From Clostridiales bacterium (lineage in GTDB: Bacteria > Bacillota > Clostridia > Christensenellales > Aristaeellaceae), in NCBI GenBank assembly GCA_015056265.1, contig SVGR01000003.1, forward strand, positions 1-50,307: 50,307 bases of DNA, in the 5' to 3' direction. A program made the translations under genes and the position numbers. Below, piece by piece: positions 17,101 to 25,538 of the stretch (position 1 is its first letter; each line of letters begins with the position of its first letter). Below the pieces are notes generated by a model. The model was not told where the DNA came from and searched no databases. It saw nothing but the letters and a program-made list of their open reading frames with translations.

Positions 17101-18393
17101 AGCGGCGCCACCGTACTGCGCACCATTCCCCAGTACGCGGTCATTCCCATTCTGGAACAGGGCGCCGTATGGTGCAAAACCACTTACGGCGGCCAGACCG
17201 GCTATGTGATGACCAGCTTCCTTTCCTTCTTCTATCAGCAGCAGGCAACGCCCGCTCCGGCGGCCACGGCCACCCCCATTCCTTCCCCAACGCCGCTCCC
17301 TGATCATTCGGCGCCCTCTTACGCCCGGGTTACCACCGTTTCCGGCTCCCTTAATCTTCGCCAGCAGGCCAAGAGCGGCGCTACGATCCTTCGTACCATT
17401 CCCCAGTATGCCACGGTGGAAGTTCTGCGGCGGGAAGGCACCTGGACACTGGTAACCTATGGCGGCTACACCGGCTATGTGATGACCAGCTTCCTCACCT
17501 TCCTTACATCCTCCGCCACGCCTGTGCCTACATTGACACCCACCCAGGCGCCTACCCAGGCTCCCACGCCCACCCATGCCCCTGGTGCGTCCCTTCCTCA
17601 GGCGGCGTATGCCAGGGTTACCACCGTTGAGGGCAGCTTGAATATGCGTTATCAGGCCAGTGACAGCGCATATGTCATGCGTACCATTCCGCAAAATGAA
17701 ATCGTCATCGTCCGACAGTGGGGCGCCGCCTGGTGCCATGTTACCTACAGCGGCAGTACCGGCTATGTAAAGACCGCCTTCCTTACGCCCCTTTCCTCCT
17801 CTCCTGCCGCTACGCCCACCAGAACGCCCGCCCCTACCGCTGCCCCTTCAATCGGGGGTAACGGCGCCACCGCCCAGGTGGTCACTGAAGAGGGCTCCCT
17901 TAACCTGCGCAAATACCCCCGCGGCGGCAATAACATCATCGGTTCCATCCCTCAGTATGCCTACGTGTCCGTCCTCAGCAAGGGAACCGAATGGACCCAG
18001 ATCACATACAATGGCACGACCGGCTATGTAATGACCAAGTTCCTGTCCTTCGGTGCATCCGGCGCTCCCTCCGGCGGTTCGTCCGCCAACGGATCTTCCG
18101 GCGGAACCACATCCAACCAGGGCACATCTGCCACGCCCACAGATTACAACGCCATGGTGGATAGCACCCTGCGTGTTCTGGATACCGCCGTCCTTGGCCA
18201 GGCAAAGCCTGCCAGCGGTAATGCAGTCAATATGTATAAGGGTTGTTCCACCTTTGCCACCCTTATCAAAACCATTCCCAAGACCGATTACGTTATCATC
18301 AGCGCGGTGGGAGACGAATGGTGCATCGTCCTCTATGAAAGCACCACCGGCTATTGCCAGCGCAAGGATCTGGAGTTTGAAATCTATGATTGA
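14185..18393 (+). CDS. SpoIID/LytB domain protein with about ten bacterial SH3 repeats
   Basis: A 1402-residue secreted protein. A signal peptide (about 1-33) is followed by a SpoIID/LytB-type domain (about 100-440) with YLYGVLPYEMG, LKAQAVSARTY and RRYGHGIGMSQRGAMYMA. This family includes lytic transglycosylases that cut peptidoglycan strands lacking stem peptides. Ten SH3_3-type modules of about 60 residues follow (about 474-1289, typical core GSLNLR...GYVMTKFLTF). From the fourth on they are joined by Pro/Thr/Ala-rich linkers. A degenerate eleventh copy ends the protein. The SH3 modules probably bind the cell wall. The start at 14185 is spaced correctly from GGAGG (14174-14178), better than the ATG at 14182. 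It is far larger than SpoIID itself, so it is more likely a wall-bound hydrolase than the engulfment enzyme. Confidence 0.9.
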   Translation: MHRNTTAKGRLISFFLCLIMIISILPQGQAAAVLKSAPMRSGNTQNGMVRVNLSSLGNPSRLNLTVYGSYTVNGKSSSSIASGTALQVNFNSSTGALSLTMNGQTTDMGSAFKLRRHATSGQNGIKIAQGRVPNNLYPGDFYFVVRSSGNSYKLYTIAYIYIEDYLYGVLPYEMGNSSGLEALKAQAVSARTYTVRAMSAASSSLYDVVDTTSDQVYSGTPSGNANCVAAVDATKGIVAMNNGAFTATYYTASNGGQTESVKNAWGSNTYSYLKVKDDPYDLANPASRKNSFFVKSSGKQSDTVLQNLLDNKAASAFGAGAQVIGVTGITPHTPKYASPSRLYTKMDFHVTYTLNGQASTGTLTFDIFGELEYTMAMSINSGKNELWSVSQVSDGFYVYARRYGHGIGMSQRGAMYMAQLGYTYDQILAFYFEGCSRVQYTFTRSILSPVVEGQESQEQITPENPADIEQAKDGTALVRLPSVNDTLALRTAAHSTAPVITELPYGATVQVYGQSGDYCLIGYGVLCGYVPMSSLTITGAIPASTSKSPTIPQSYGTVINTNSLNLRATAASNGTVLTTVPRNALLPILSIQGSWAHTQYGLRSGYVSTDYLSITGNNPSDTPAGNKAYITSQTWLRVTASTNGYVVASLPANTEVALLSTDGTWAMIRYNRQTGYVLSSAVNHVGGDTAQMADDQLAAGETYAIVSTSSTLNLRSIASTEGVLMDEMPTGTRLIVESYGKEWCTVRFRGIRGYVMTKYITLQSSPVSPTASPTGGQQARVTTEQGSLNLRASASSTSKVLTTVPQYAVISVTPYNSTWCMTSYNGHTGFVMTKFLTFITTATATPIPQITPAPTQAPAIQDSIYARVTTDEGSLNLRATSVSNSMVLRTIPRNEIIPILEQGAVWCKTTYGGYTGFVMTKFLTFLSAAPTLAPTYAPTQAPIIIPTQTPAGTLSARVMTVQGSLNMRARAESGATVLRTIPQYAVIPILEQGAVWCKTTYGGQTGYVMTSFLSFFYQQQATPAPAATATPIPSPTPLPDHSAPSYARVTTVSGSLNLRQQAKSGATILRTIPQYATVEVLRREGTWTLVTYGGYTGYVMTSFLTFLTSSATPVPTLTPTQAPTQAPTPTHAPGASLPQAAYARVTTVEGSLNMRYQASDSAYVMRTIPQNEIVIVRQWGAAWCHVTYSGSTGYVKTAFLTPLSSSPAATPTRTPAPTAAPSIGGNGATAQVVTEEGSLNLRKYPRGGNNIIGSIPQYAYVSVLSKGTEWTQITYNGTTGYVMTKFLSFGASGAPSGGSSANGSSGGTTSNQGTSATPTDYNAMVDSTLRVLDTAVLGQAKPASGNAVNMYKGCSTFATLIKTIPKTDYVIISAVGDEWCIVLYESTTGYCQRKDLEFEIYD
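15604..18050 (+). repeat. Tandem SH3-module repeats inside the SpoIID gene, with a 53-bp exact copy
   Basis: Ten in-frame module repeats of roughly 180 bases plus variable linkers. The stretch 16871-16923 is identical to 17141-17193 (53 bases, offset 270), while flanking module sequence diverges. This indicates recent unequal recombination or gene conversion between neighbouring modules. Confidence 0.8.
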
Positions 18394-19135
18394 TTGGGAT
18401 CGATTGCTGCTCCCAGGTGAGAGAATTGATGATCTGCAGCTTTGTAATCTTCGGGTGATCCAATCGCCCTCTTCATTCCGCTTCAGCATGGATTCGGTGC
18501 TCCTCTCGGATTTTGCTCATATTCGCCCGGGCAGCACGGTATGCGATCTGGGCACGGGCACCGGGATTTTGCCATTACTCCTGTACGGCCGTGAACAATC
18601 CATCCAGTGCGATGCGGTTGAGATTCAACATGATGCAGCCGATCGGGCCAAACGCACCATGATTCTCAATGGCCTGGATCACAAGATCCGTGTACATTGC
18701 CAGGATCTGCGTTCCGTCCGTTCCTTTCTCCCCCACGCCAGGTATGATCTGGTCATCTGTAATCCCCCCTATACTCCGGAAAATGCAGCGCTTCTCAGCC
18801 CCAATCCTGCCCTGAGTACCGCCCGTCAGGAAACAAACTGCACCCTGCAGGATATAGCTTCTGCCGCCTCCTGGCTGCTGAAAAGCAGAAGCCGCTTTGT
18901 GTTGATGCTGCCTGCCACCCGGCTGACCGAAGCTTTTGATACTCTGCGCCACTCCCGTCTGGAGCCCAAACGACTGCGCCTGGTTCATGCCACTTTGAAG
19001 CGCCCTGCCAGGCTCGCCCTCATTGAGGCCATGCTGGATGTGCATCCCGGCCTGATGATCGAATCTCCCTTGATCGTAAAGGATGATCAAGGAAATGATA
19101 CCGACGAGGTAAAACGCATCTATCATATGGACTAA
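18386..19135 (+). CDS. trmN6: tRNA1(Val) adenine-37 N6-methyltransferase family protein
   Basis: A 249-residue class I SAM-dependent methyltransferase of the TrmN6/YabB family (COG4123). The N-terminal signature QSPSSFRFSMDSVLLSDFA is typical of this group. Motif I is VCDLGTGTGILPLLL, and the adenine-N6 catalytic motif NPPY occurs in DLVICNPPYTPE. The start at 18386 overlaps the SpoIID gene by 8 bases and has GGAG upstream within it, so the two are co-transcribed, an unusual pairing. In other Firmicutes this gene usually sits near the RsmI methyltransferase, which is not seen here. Substrate specificity is inferred from the family. Confidence 0.85.
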   Translation: MIDWDRLLLPGERIDDLQLCNLRVIQSPSSFRFSMDSVLLSDFAHIRPGSTVCDLGTGTGILPLLLYGREQSIQCDAVEIQHDAADRAKRTMILNGLDHKIRVHCQDLRSVRSFLPHARYDLVICNPPYTPENAALLSPNPALSTARQETNCTLQDIASAASWLLKSRSRFVLMLPATRLTEAFDTLRHSRLEPKRLRLVHATLKRPARLALIEAMLDVHPGLMIESPLIVKDDQGNDTDEVKRIYHMD

Positions 19136-19141
19136 GCCGCA

Positions 19142-19178
19142 AAAACTGGCCCCCAGCTTTATGCCGGAGGCCAGTTTT
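19142..19178 (+). terminator. Terminator after the TrmN6-like gene
   Basis: AAAACTGGCC (19142-19151) and GGCCAGTTTT (19169-19178) form a perfect 10-bp stem ending in T residues. Confidence 0.85.
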
Positions 19179-19184
19179 ATTGCA

Positions 19185-19216
19185 TAAGAAAGGAGGGAAC
19201 GGCGTCCATTCCCTCC
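19185..19216 (-). terminator. Terminator of the carbohydrate locus (minus strand)
   Basis: On the minus strand, GGAGGGAA (19209-19216) pairs with TTCCCTCC (19192-19199), followed by the T-rich stretch 19185-19191. It lies 23 bases beyond the stop of the double-LamG gene and back to back with the plus-strand terminator. Confidence 0.75.
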
Positions 19217-19238
19217 CTTTCGTCAATGCAGCAGATAT

Positions 19239-21386
19239 TTATTTGGTATATTGTTCGGTCAAGCCCAGTGCATCCACCATGGCATCAACAGCTGCCTGAT
19301 GGTTCCAGGCGATGTAGCGGCTGATGGTGGTATTTTCGGTCCAGAAGCTGGCACGGTTGCAAACGTACAGCAGGGCAGTTTCGGCACCGCCCAGATCATT
19401 GGCAATGGAGTAGGTCTTGCCAAATTCGAAGGCGGATTCCCCGTTGGGATCCAGCATATCGGCGGTCACTTCGTCGTAGCTGCCGAAGAAGTTCAGATAC
19501 TGGCCCAGATCCTCGGTGGGGTAGTGATAGATAGCCGTGTTGTAGTAGCGATAGTTGGCAGTCAGCTGATCACCATCCACCACCACGGTCACGTCGCCGA
19601 TGATGTAGGCATTGCCGCCGACCAAGGCATAGGTGACAGCGCCGCTTTCGGTCAGATCGATGGGCATGAAGGTATACCATTTATCGGTGATGGGATCCTT
19701 GAAATCGCGGAAGGCGGGGCCCAGCACGCAAACGGTGTTGTTGATGTAGCCGATGTTGTCATACTGGATGAAGATTTCCTTTTCATGGGTGATTTCCTTG
19801 CCGCCCATGCCGGCCTGATCGATAACATCCATATCATAGATGGCTTCGGCGAAGACCTTCACGTCTTCCACAGCGCCCTGGAAGCCCTGCACGTTGCCGT
19901 TGAACCAATCATAGGGGGCATAGTTGCCGCCAACGGAGAAGGCGAAATCGCTGGACAGAACTTCATTACCGGTGAGGGCCACATTGGCCTTCAGGTTGCC
20001 GTCGATGAAGGTCTTCATGGTGCCCTGATCGGGATCATACACCATCACATAGTGATGCCAGTCACCCATGGCTTCAAGGCCGGGCGCATCGCCGTAGCCA
20101 GCCCAGAAATCGGTGCCGGAAACACCAAGGGTCTTGAAAGCGATATAGTTATCGGCCTGCTGGGCCCACACGATGGTGGTGAAACCATTGTTGCTGCCGT
20201 TGATGCCGTTGTCAACCACGCGGCCGTTGGTCACGTCGTCAGTGTTGTAGACAGGAGCGTCGGCCTTCACATGGAAGCTGATAGTCATGGCGCCTTCGAT
20301 CTCATCGGCAAAGTCTTCCCAGGCATTGCCGCCGATATACAGCACGGAATCGCCGCCGAAATGAACTGCATTGGTGCCGTTGACGCTTTCAGCGCTGGTG
20401 ATGCCATCGGGATTGTAGGAATTGACCAGGTCGTTGCCGTTGCCGGACACGTCAGCGCCCAGGTTTTCAGCGTCATTGAAATCGTAGTACGCCCGCAGAT
20501 CTGTTTCCACTTCATCCACATATTCAGTGGTCACTTCGGTGATGGTTTCGCCGTTGATGCGGTACACGGAGTAATCCGCCACAGGATCCAGTGAGACAGG
20601 GGGCACGATATCATTGCCGATCACAGCCATATCGTACACCGCGCCGGCAAAGACCTTTACATCATCCACACAGCCGGTAAAGCCTTCCAGGGTCACTTCC
20701 CGGTTGCCGGCGTTGAACCAGTCATACTGGTTCCAGCTGCCGCCAATGCCGAAGCTGAAATCGCTGGCGGCCGTTTCATCGGCAAAAGCAGATACTTCGC
20801 ACTTCAGCACGCCATCAATGAAAGCGGATACGATGCCCCGTTCAGCATCAAATACCATGGTATAGTGATGCCAGGAAGCAGGATCGCCGTCCAAAGCGGC
20901 ATAGCTGGACCACCAATCGCTCTTACCCATCTTGGAGATAGAGTAAACAGTATTGCTACCATCCGCATTACGGTTCACATTTACCAGAGTAGTGAAGCCC
21001 TTATCGCTGCCGTTGATGCCGTGGTCGACCACGCGGGCATTGCCGTTGCGGGCGTTATCCAGATCTACTTTGGCAAAGAAACTAACGGTCAGGGATCCTG
21101 TATAGCCGTCCATGAAATCTGCAGCAGATTCGCCGGCGGCATACATACCGGATGTACCGTCAAAATGCACGGCGCCGCCCCGGTATCCTTCCTCAGCATG
21201 AATACCGTCAGGATTGACGAAAGTCACCAGATCGTTGCCGTTTCCGGAGGCATCGGCGCCCAAGTCTGCGGAATCATCGAAAGTATAGTGGGCCAGTAAT
21301 TGGATGTCTGTCCCTTCGGCCATGCCGGCCGTGTACAGCATCAAACACAGTGCAACAGCCAGCAGCGCTTTCATCAGATGTTTCAT
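19239..21386 (-). CDS. Secreted protein with two LamG/concanavalin-like domains
   Basis: A 715-residue extracellular protein with a signal peptide (about 1-23, ending GMAEG). Two LamG-like beta-sandwich domains follow: 1 at about 28-260 (LLAHYTFDDSADLGADASGNG) and 2 at about 295-530 (LRAYYDFNDAENLGADVSGNG). Each ends with a GCVDDVKVFAGAVYDM-type strand. The C-terminal 170 residues (from about 545, EIFIQYDNIGYINNTVCVLGP) are unlike LamG and not recognised. There is no sortase motif, lipobox or SLH domain. The domains probably bind or remodel glycans. The start has AGAAGGA upstream. It is the last gene of the locus, and its LamG modules resemble the smaller LamG protein at 27442-28200. Confidence 0.85.
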   Translation of the reverse strand: MKHLMKALLAVALCLMLYTAGMAEGTDIQLLAHYTFDDSADLGADASGNGNDLVTFVNPDGIHAEEGYRGGAVHFDGTSGMYAAGESAADFMDGYTGSLTVSFFAKVDLDNARNGNARVVDHGINGSDKGFTTLVNVNRNADGSNTVYSISKMGKSDWWSSYAALDGDPASWHHYTMVFDAERGIVSAFIDGVLKCEVSAFADETAASDFSFGIGGSWNQYDWFNAGNREVTLEGFTGCVDDVKVFAGAVYDMAVIGNDIVPPVSLDPVADYSVYRINGETITEVTTEYVDEVETDLRAYYDFNDAENLGADVSGNGNDLVNSYNPDGITSAESVNGTNAVHFGGDSVLYIGGNAWEDFADEIEGAMTISFHVKADAPVYNTDDVTNGRVVDNGINGSNNGFTTIVWAQQADNYIAFKTLGVSGTDFWAGYGDAPGLEAMGDWHHYVMVYDPDQGTMKTFIDGNLKANVALTGNEVLSSDFAFSVGGNYAPYDWFNGNVQGFQGAVEDVKVFAEAIYDMDVIDQAGMGGKEITHEKEIFIQYDNIGYINNTVCVLGPAFRDFKDPITDKWYTFMPIDLTESGAVTYALVGGNAYIIGDVTVVVDGDQLTANYRYYNTAIYHYPTEDLGQYLNFFGSYDEVTADMLDPNGESAFEFGKTYSIANDLGGAETALLYVCNRASFWTENTTISRYIAWNHQAAVDAMVDALGLTEQYTK

Positions 21387-21460
21387 TGCAAATTCCTTCT
21401 TTCACATTTTTATATCATCCGCTGCAGCGGATTGATCCGTTGGCACCGCGCCCCTTCCGT

Positions 21461-22915
21461 TTATTTGAATCGGATATTGCGGACATGGGAATTAGTCTTT
21501 ACCTTGGGGAACACCAGGGAATTAAACTTCCTGCCGTTGACCATCACATTTTCAAAAGTGAGATTCATCAACTGCTTATCTTTGCTCCAGCCATAGAGAA
21601 GTATTTCGTTGGCAATCTTATCCTTGTTGTTGCTATTGCAGGTGACATTCCGTACAGTCACGCCATCCACAAACCCGGGCAAAGACTGATCCCCCTGGAT
21701 GCTGCCGAACCAGAAGCTGTCCACAAAGCGGAAGCAAATCAGGCGCTGGCAATTGTTCACCCGGATATCTTCCCACAGAATATTGGTAATCTCCGTGCCG
21801 TGGAGGGTCACGATGGACATAACCGCCCGTTCTTCCAGCTTGCCGTGATTGTCCCGATCGTCATAGGAATAGAGCACGTCGATATCCTTAAAAGAAATAT
21901 CGTCATAATACGCGGCAAAGCTTTCTTCCCCCACCACCATGGCGTTGTTGCAATCGTTCCACAGGACGCAGCCGGAAACATGAATATGTTCATTGGGCGG
22001 CGAGCCGTCAGGGGTTTTGCTCTGCCCCAGGCCCTTGATGGTGATGCAGTCATCGCAGGAGCGCAGGAAGCAATCCTTCACCGTCACATTCTGGCTGTTG
22101 GAAATATCCAGGGCGTCCACACTGGCATACCGGGTGCTGACCACCTTGTAATTCTCAATCAGCACATTGTCGGAAAAATACACATGGGTGGTCCAATTCT
22201 GGGTGCGATGGGAATTGGCAATAACATTCTTGATGGTCACATTGCTCGCGTGGTTCAGCGTGATGACAATATTACCGTACTGGGGATTGACGGCACTTTT
22301 TTGGGTCATCATGATCACACCGGTTCCTTCGATGGTCACATTCTTGGAATTTTCCACCACGATCGGGCCGTTGACCACAGCGCCGGCATCCACATACAGC
22401 GTTTGCCCACTGCCAACCTTCACCTGGGTATGGGTCAGATCATGATAGCCTGGGCCATAGTAAATGGTGCCGAACTTCTTTCTCTTGGCCTGGGCTTCAT
22501 GGTCGATTTCATTGGTGAAAAGATGCAGGGTAGCACCCTGATAATTATCGTTGAAGACGAACGTCAAATCATCCCCAGGATTGGTCATCTTCACCGTGAT
22601 GATGCGGCCATCCACGCTCCACTCCAGATCGTCCCTGGCTGGCAGGATATCCACCTTTTCAAAGGGGATGCCCGACCGGATGCGGACGGTCACTTCATCA
22701 CCGGGATCAAAATTGAAATAGGCAAAGTTTACCGGCAGGTTTTTCATATTCAGGTCGGAATACACGCCCACATCCAGGCCGTTTGCGGTGATTTCAAATA
22801 ACACCCGTTCAGTAGGTGTGCCAGCCGGAACGGGATATGCCTGTATGTCCGCCAGGGCGCATCCGGCAATGCAAAGCATCGCCATGAATACCAGGATAAA
22901 GCCGATCTTCTTCAT
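21461..22915 (-). CDS. GH28-like secreted beta-helix protein (clan GH-N)
   Basis: A 484-residue exported protein with a right-handed parallel beta-helix fold. The N-terminal beta region (about 30-155) precedes LYVDAGAVVNGPIVVENSKNVTIEG, the start of the helix coils. The GH28 core SVDALDISNSQNVTVKDCFL...CDDCITIKG keeps three Asp residues equivalent to the NTD and DD motifs. The GHG and RIK motifs of polygalacturonases are not seen; NNAMVVGEE is at the GHG position. The architecture also recalls GH49, so the substrate is uncertain. The signal region LCIAGCALAD could be a lipobox (Cys19) or a signal peptidase I site. Its ribosome binding site (TAAGGAGAG) overlaps the stop of the decayed AraC gene upstream. 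Confidence 0.85.
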   Translation of the reverse strand: MKKIGFILVFMAMLCIAGCALADIQAYPVPAGTPTERVLFEITANGLDVGVYSDLNMKNLPVNFAYFNFDPGDEVTVRIRSGIPFEKVDILPARDDLEWSVDGRIITVKMTNPGDDLTFVFNDNYQGATLHLFTNEIDHEAQAKRKKFGTIYYGPGYHDLTHTQVKVGSGQTLYVDAGAVVNGPIVVENSKNVTIEGTGVIMMTQKSAVNPQYGNIVITLNHASNVTIKNVIANSHRTQNWTTHVYFSDNVLIENYKVVSTRYASVDALDISNSQNVTVKDCFLRSCDDCITIKGLGQSKTPDGSPPNEHIHVSGCVLWNDCNNAMVVGEESFAAYYDDISFKDIDVLYSYDDRDNHGKLEERAVMSIVTLHGTEITNILWEDIRVNNCQRLICFRFVDSFWFGSIQGDQSLPGFVDGVTVRNVTCNSNNKDKIANEILLYGWSKDKQLMNLTFENVMVNGRKFNSLVFPKVKTNSHVRNIRFK

Positions 22916-22927
22916 TCTTTTCTCTCC

Positions 22928-23435
22928 TTATGTGTTTTTTGCATACTCCTTCGGAGTCATGCCATATGCCTCCCGAAAACGTTTGGTAAAACAAGCGTGG
23001 CGGCCAAAGCGGTATTGCTCCGCATTTTCATAGACGGTGCATCTCCCGCTTGTCAGCCGTTTCCTCCCTTTTTACGGCCAGATCCGAATTATATATTCCG
23101 TGGGCGCATTTCAAATACCATTTGAACAGCTTGAACAAATAGCTGCGGGTGATATGGAGAACAGTATAATATTCTTCAATTCAAATCCGACCGAATAATC
23201 CCCCAGATCATCCGGGCAGCATTCTCCACATGCGCCCTCGCCTTTATGCTGTGGCCGTTTTTTCCATCCAGGCAATTGAGTAATTCTGCCATGAAAAATG
23301 CAAATGGCCTCGTACCATAAAACCGCCTTGTTCCGTTTTCATGCTGGCATATTTATATGTATTCTTCGTTCTCCGTGCCATTTCCTGCATACATATGGAG
23401 ATAAAAGCATAACGAATGTTTCCAATATGAAGCAT
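22928..23435 (-). pseudogene. Decayed AraC-family transcriptional regulator (C-terminal half)
   Basis: Three collinear fragments in different frames add up to an AraC-type DNA-binding domain. Reading on the minus strand these are HVENAARMIWGIIRSDLN (before a stop), EEYYTVLHITRSYLFKLFK (first helix-turn-helix) and VYENAEQYRFGRHACFTKRF plus REAYGMTPKEYAKNT (second helix-turn-helix and conserved end). At least two frameshifts separate them. The N-terminal sensor half is absent or unrecognisable. This fills the 580-base gap between the GH31 and GH28-like genes. It was probably a second local regulator, now replaced by the intact AraC gene at 29814. Confidence 0.8.
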
Positions 23436-23496
23436 TCCCGTCCCTGCAATTTACAGCAGACGACGTTCTTCTGATCCGTTATTTCCCAAGAATCAT

Positions 23497-25479
23497 TTAT
23501 CCTTCAATCTGCGCCCCATTTTTCAGGAACACAGGAATCACATGAATAGGCGCCTGTGCTTCCACCGTATAGCCGCCGTCGAATACTTTCCCGGTATGCT
23601 GTTCCGTCCACTTTGCCCCCTTAGGCAGGTATACCTTCCGTGTGCTGACGCCGGGCTCCATCACCGGGGCCACCAGTGCATCGGGGCCGAACATGTACTG
23701 ATCCTGAATGGCATAGCAGGCAGGGTCGTCCGGGAATTCGTAAAACATGGGGCGCATCACCGGCGTTCCCTTCTCATGGGCCTCCTCCATCAGGCGGCGC
23801 ACATAGGGACGCATCCGTTCACGCATTTTTATGAAATCCGTCAGTACTGGGGTCAATTCTTCCCCAAAGCACCACACTTCGTTGAAACTGCCGGTGTGCA
23901 TATTGGCGCTTCCATCCTTGCGATAGATCATCTGCCCAGGAGAGCGATCGCCGTGCAGCCGCATTACCGGGCAGAATACCGCCCAGGCAAACCACCGGGC
24001 AAGCAGCTCCCGAAAGGCCGGATCATCCGGATTGCCCCCGTAGAAACCGCCGATATCGGTGGTCCACCAGGGGATGCCGGCCATGCCCATATTCAGTCCG
24101 GCACACAATTGCTTCCGGAAGGATTGCCAATCGCTGTGGATATCACCGCTCCATACCAGGGCGCCGTAGCGCTGACTGCCCGCCCAGGCACAGCGCACCA
24201 GATTGACGATATCATCCTGGCCCATCTGCTTCTGCCCGTCATAGAATCCTCGGGAATAACACTGGGGATACACATTGCCCACCTGCAGATTGGGGCCTGC
24301 ATGATATCGGAAATTGGCGAAATCATATTCGCTGTATTCCGGCTCCGCCTCATCCAGCCAGAACAGCTTCACCCCGTAATCGGCATAATTCTGCTTGCAC
24401 TTTTCCCAAACAAACTGCCGTGCCCGGGGATTGGTGGCGTCATAGAACATATTGTCGCCGCCAAAGCGCATGCCAATCTGCTCGCCCATTTCCGCCCGCA
24501 CCAGCATATTCTGCTGCCGCATATAGCCGTAGTTTTCGCTGAGCAGATCCACCTGAGGCCATACGGACACCATCAGCTCCATGCCCATTTGCTTCAGTTC
24601 ATCCACCATGGCCTTAGGATCGGGGAAGAATTCCTCTTCGAAGCGGTAATCCCCCATCTTAGGCCAATGAAAAAAGTCGCAAACGATCACGGAAACCGGT
24701 ATGTTTCTGCGGTGATATTCCCGTGCAACCTCCAGCAGTTGCTCCTGATTCCAGTAGCGCAGCTTGCACTGCCAGAAGCCCAGGCCGTATTCCGGCATCA
24801 TGGGCGCAAAGCCGGTGGCCTTGGCATACTGATAACTGATCTGCTGGAAGCTATCACCCGCCGTAATCCAGTAATCCATTTGCTTGGTGGATTGGGCTTT
24901 CCATTCGGTGCAATTCTTACCAAAGGCCACCTGGCCAATGGCAGGATTGTGCCATAAGAACCCATATCCCTTGCTGGAAACCACAAAGGGAACGCTGGCC
25001 TGGGAATTGCGGTGGGCCAATTCAAATACGCCGTATTTCAAATCCAATTGTTCTTCCTGATACTGCCCCAGGCCCCAGAGATGCTCATCCTGCCCCCGGA
25101 AGGAGACCGTCAGGGAAAAATCCCCGCCAAGATGGGGTGTATAGGCCCTGCTGCGCCGCCGGAGAGCGCCGCCATTTTCGATTTCTGAAAGCAGCAATTC
25201 CCCTTTTTGATTATAATATGCGATGCAGCAATTGCCCTGATTGGTTTCCACATATAGCTTCGCTGTAAGCATCCCGCAGCGGATAGTGGCTTCCGTTTCC
25301 CCAATAACAATCTCAGCTTCCGCCTCCTCATAGGGAAGCAGCGCCCAATCGGTATCCAGAATATCTTCCTGGATCCGGGCGCGCACACGCAGGCTGTTTT
25401 CTCCCCAGGGATTGATCATCAGCGTTTCCCCATTGTTGCGAAAAATCAGGCTGTTTCCCAGTCTTTCGAAATACGACAT
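23497..25479 (-). CDS. GH31 glycoside hydrolase, probable alpha-xylosidase
   Basis: A 660-residue GH31 enzyme without signal peptide, so cytoplasmic. The nucleophile Asp is in LFWLDEAEPEYS and the acid/base Asp in LVWSGDIHSDW. The YWNQEQLLEVAREYHRRNIP segment and the PWWTTDIGGF motif are typical. The overall pattern is closest to YicI/XylS-type alpha-xylosidases, which release alpha-xylose from isoprimeverose and xyloglucan oligosaccharides. Other GH31 specificities (alpha-glucosidase) cannot be ruled out. The start at 25479 has GGGGG upstream. It follows the GH39-like gene in the same direction after 59 bases that contain a hairpin. Confidence 0.9.
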   Translation of the reverse strand: MSYFERLGNSLIFRNNGETLMINPWGENSLRVRARIQEDILDTDWALLPYEEAEAEIVIGETEATIRCGMLTAKLYVETNQGNCCIAYYNQKGELLLSEIENGGALRRRSRAYTPHLGGDFSLTVSFRGQDEHLWGLGQYQEEQLDLKYGVFELAHRNSQASVPFVVSSKGYGFLWHNPAIGQVAFGKNCTEWKAQSTKQMDYWITAGDSFQQISYQYAKATGFAPMMPEYGLGFWQCKLRYWNQEQLLEVAREYHRRNIPVSVIVCDFFHWPKMGDYRFEEEFFPDPKAMVDELKQMGMELMVSVWPQVDLLSENYGYMRQQNMLVRAEMGEQIGMRFGGDNMFYDATNPRARQFVWEKCKQNYADYGVKLFWLDEAEPEYSEYDFANFRYHAGPNLQVGNVYPQCYSRGFYDGQKQMGQDDIVNLVRCAWAGSQRYGALVWSGDIHSDWQSFRKQLCAGLNMGMAGIPWWTTDIGGFYGGNPDDPAFRELLARWFAWAVFCPVMRLHGDRSPGQMIYRKDGSANMHTGSFNEVWCFGEELTPVLTDFIKMRERMRPYVRRLMEEAHEKGTPVMRPMFYEFPDDPACYAIQDQYMFGPDALVAPVMEPGVSTRKVYLPKGAKWTEQHTGKVFDGGYTVEAQAPIHVIPVFLKNGAQIEG

Positions 25480-25501
25480 ATAATCCCCCTTGTGCGGAAT
25501 G

Positions 25502-25527
25502 GGGAAGCGCCAACGATGACGCTTCCC
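25502..25527 (-). other. Intercistronic hairpin between GH39-like and GH31 genes
   Basis: GGGAAGCG (25502-25509) and CGCTTCCC (25520-25527) are perfect inverted repeats. No T run follows on the minus strand, so it is more likely an mRNA processing or stability element than a full terminator. Confidence 0.55.
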
Positions 25528-25538
25528 GATAGATTTAA

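Noticed and set aside
15604-18050. Regular repeats that could suggest a CRISPR array or satellite
   Set aside because: The repeats are in frame within one ORF and encode SH3 modules.
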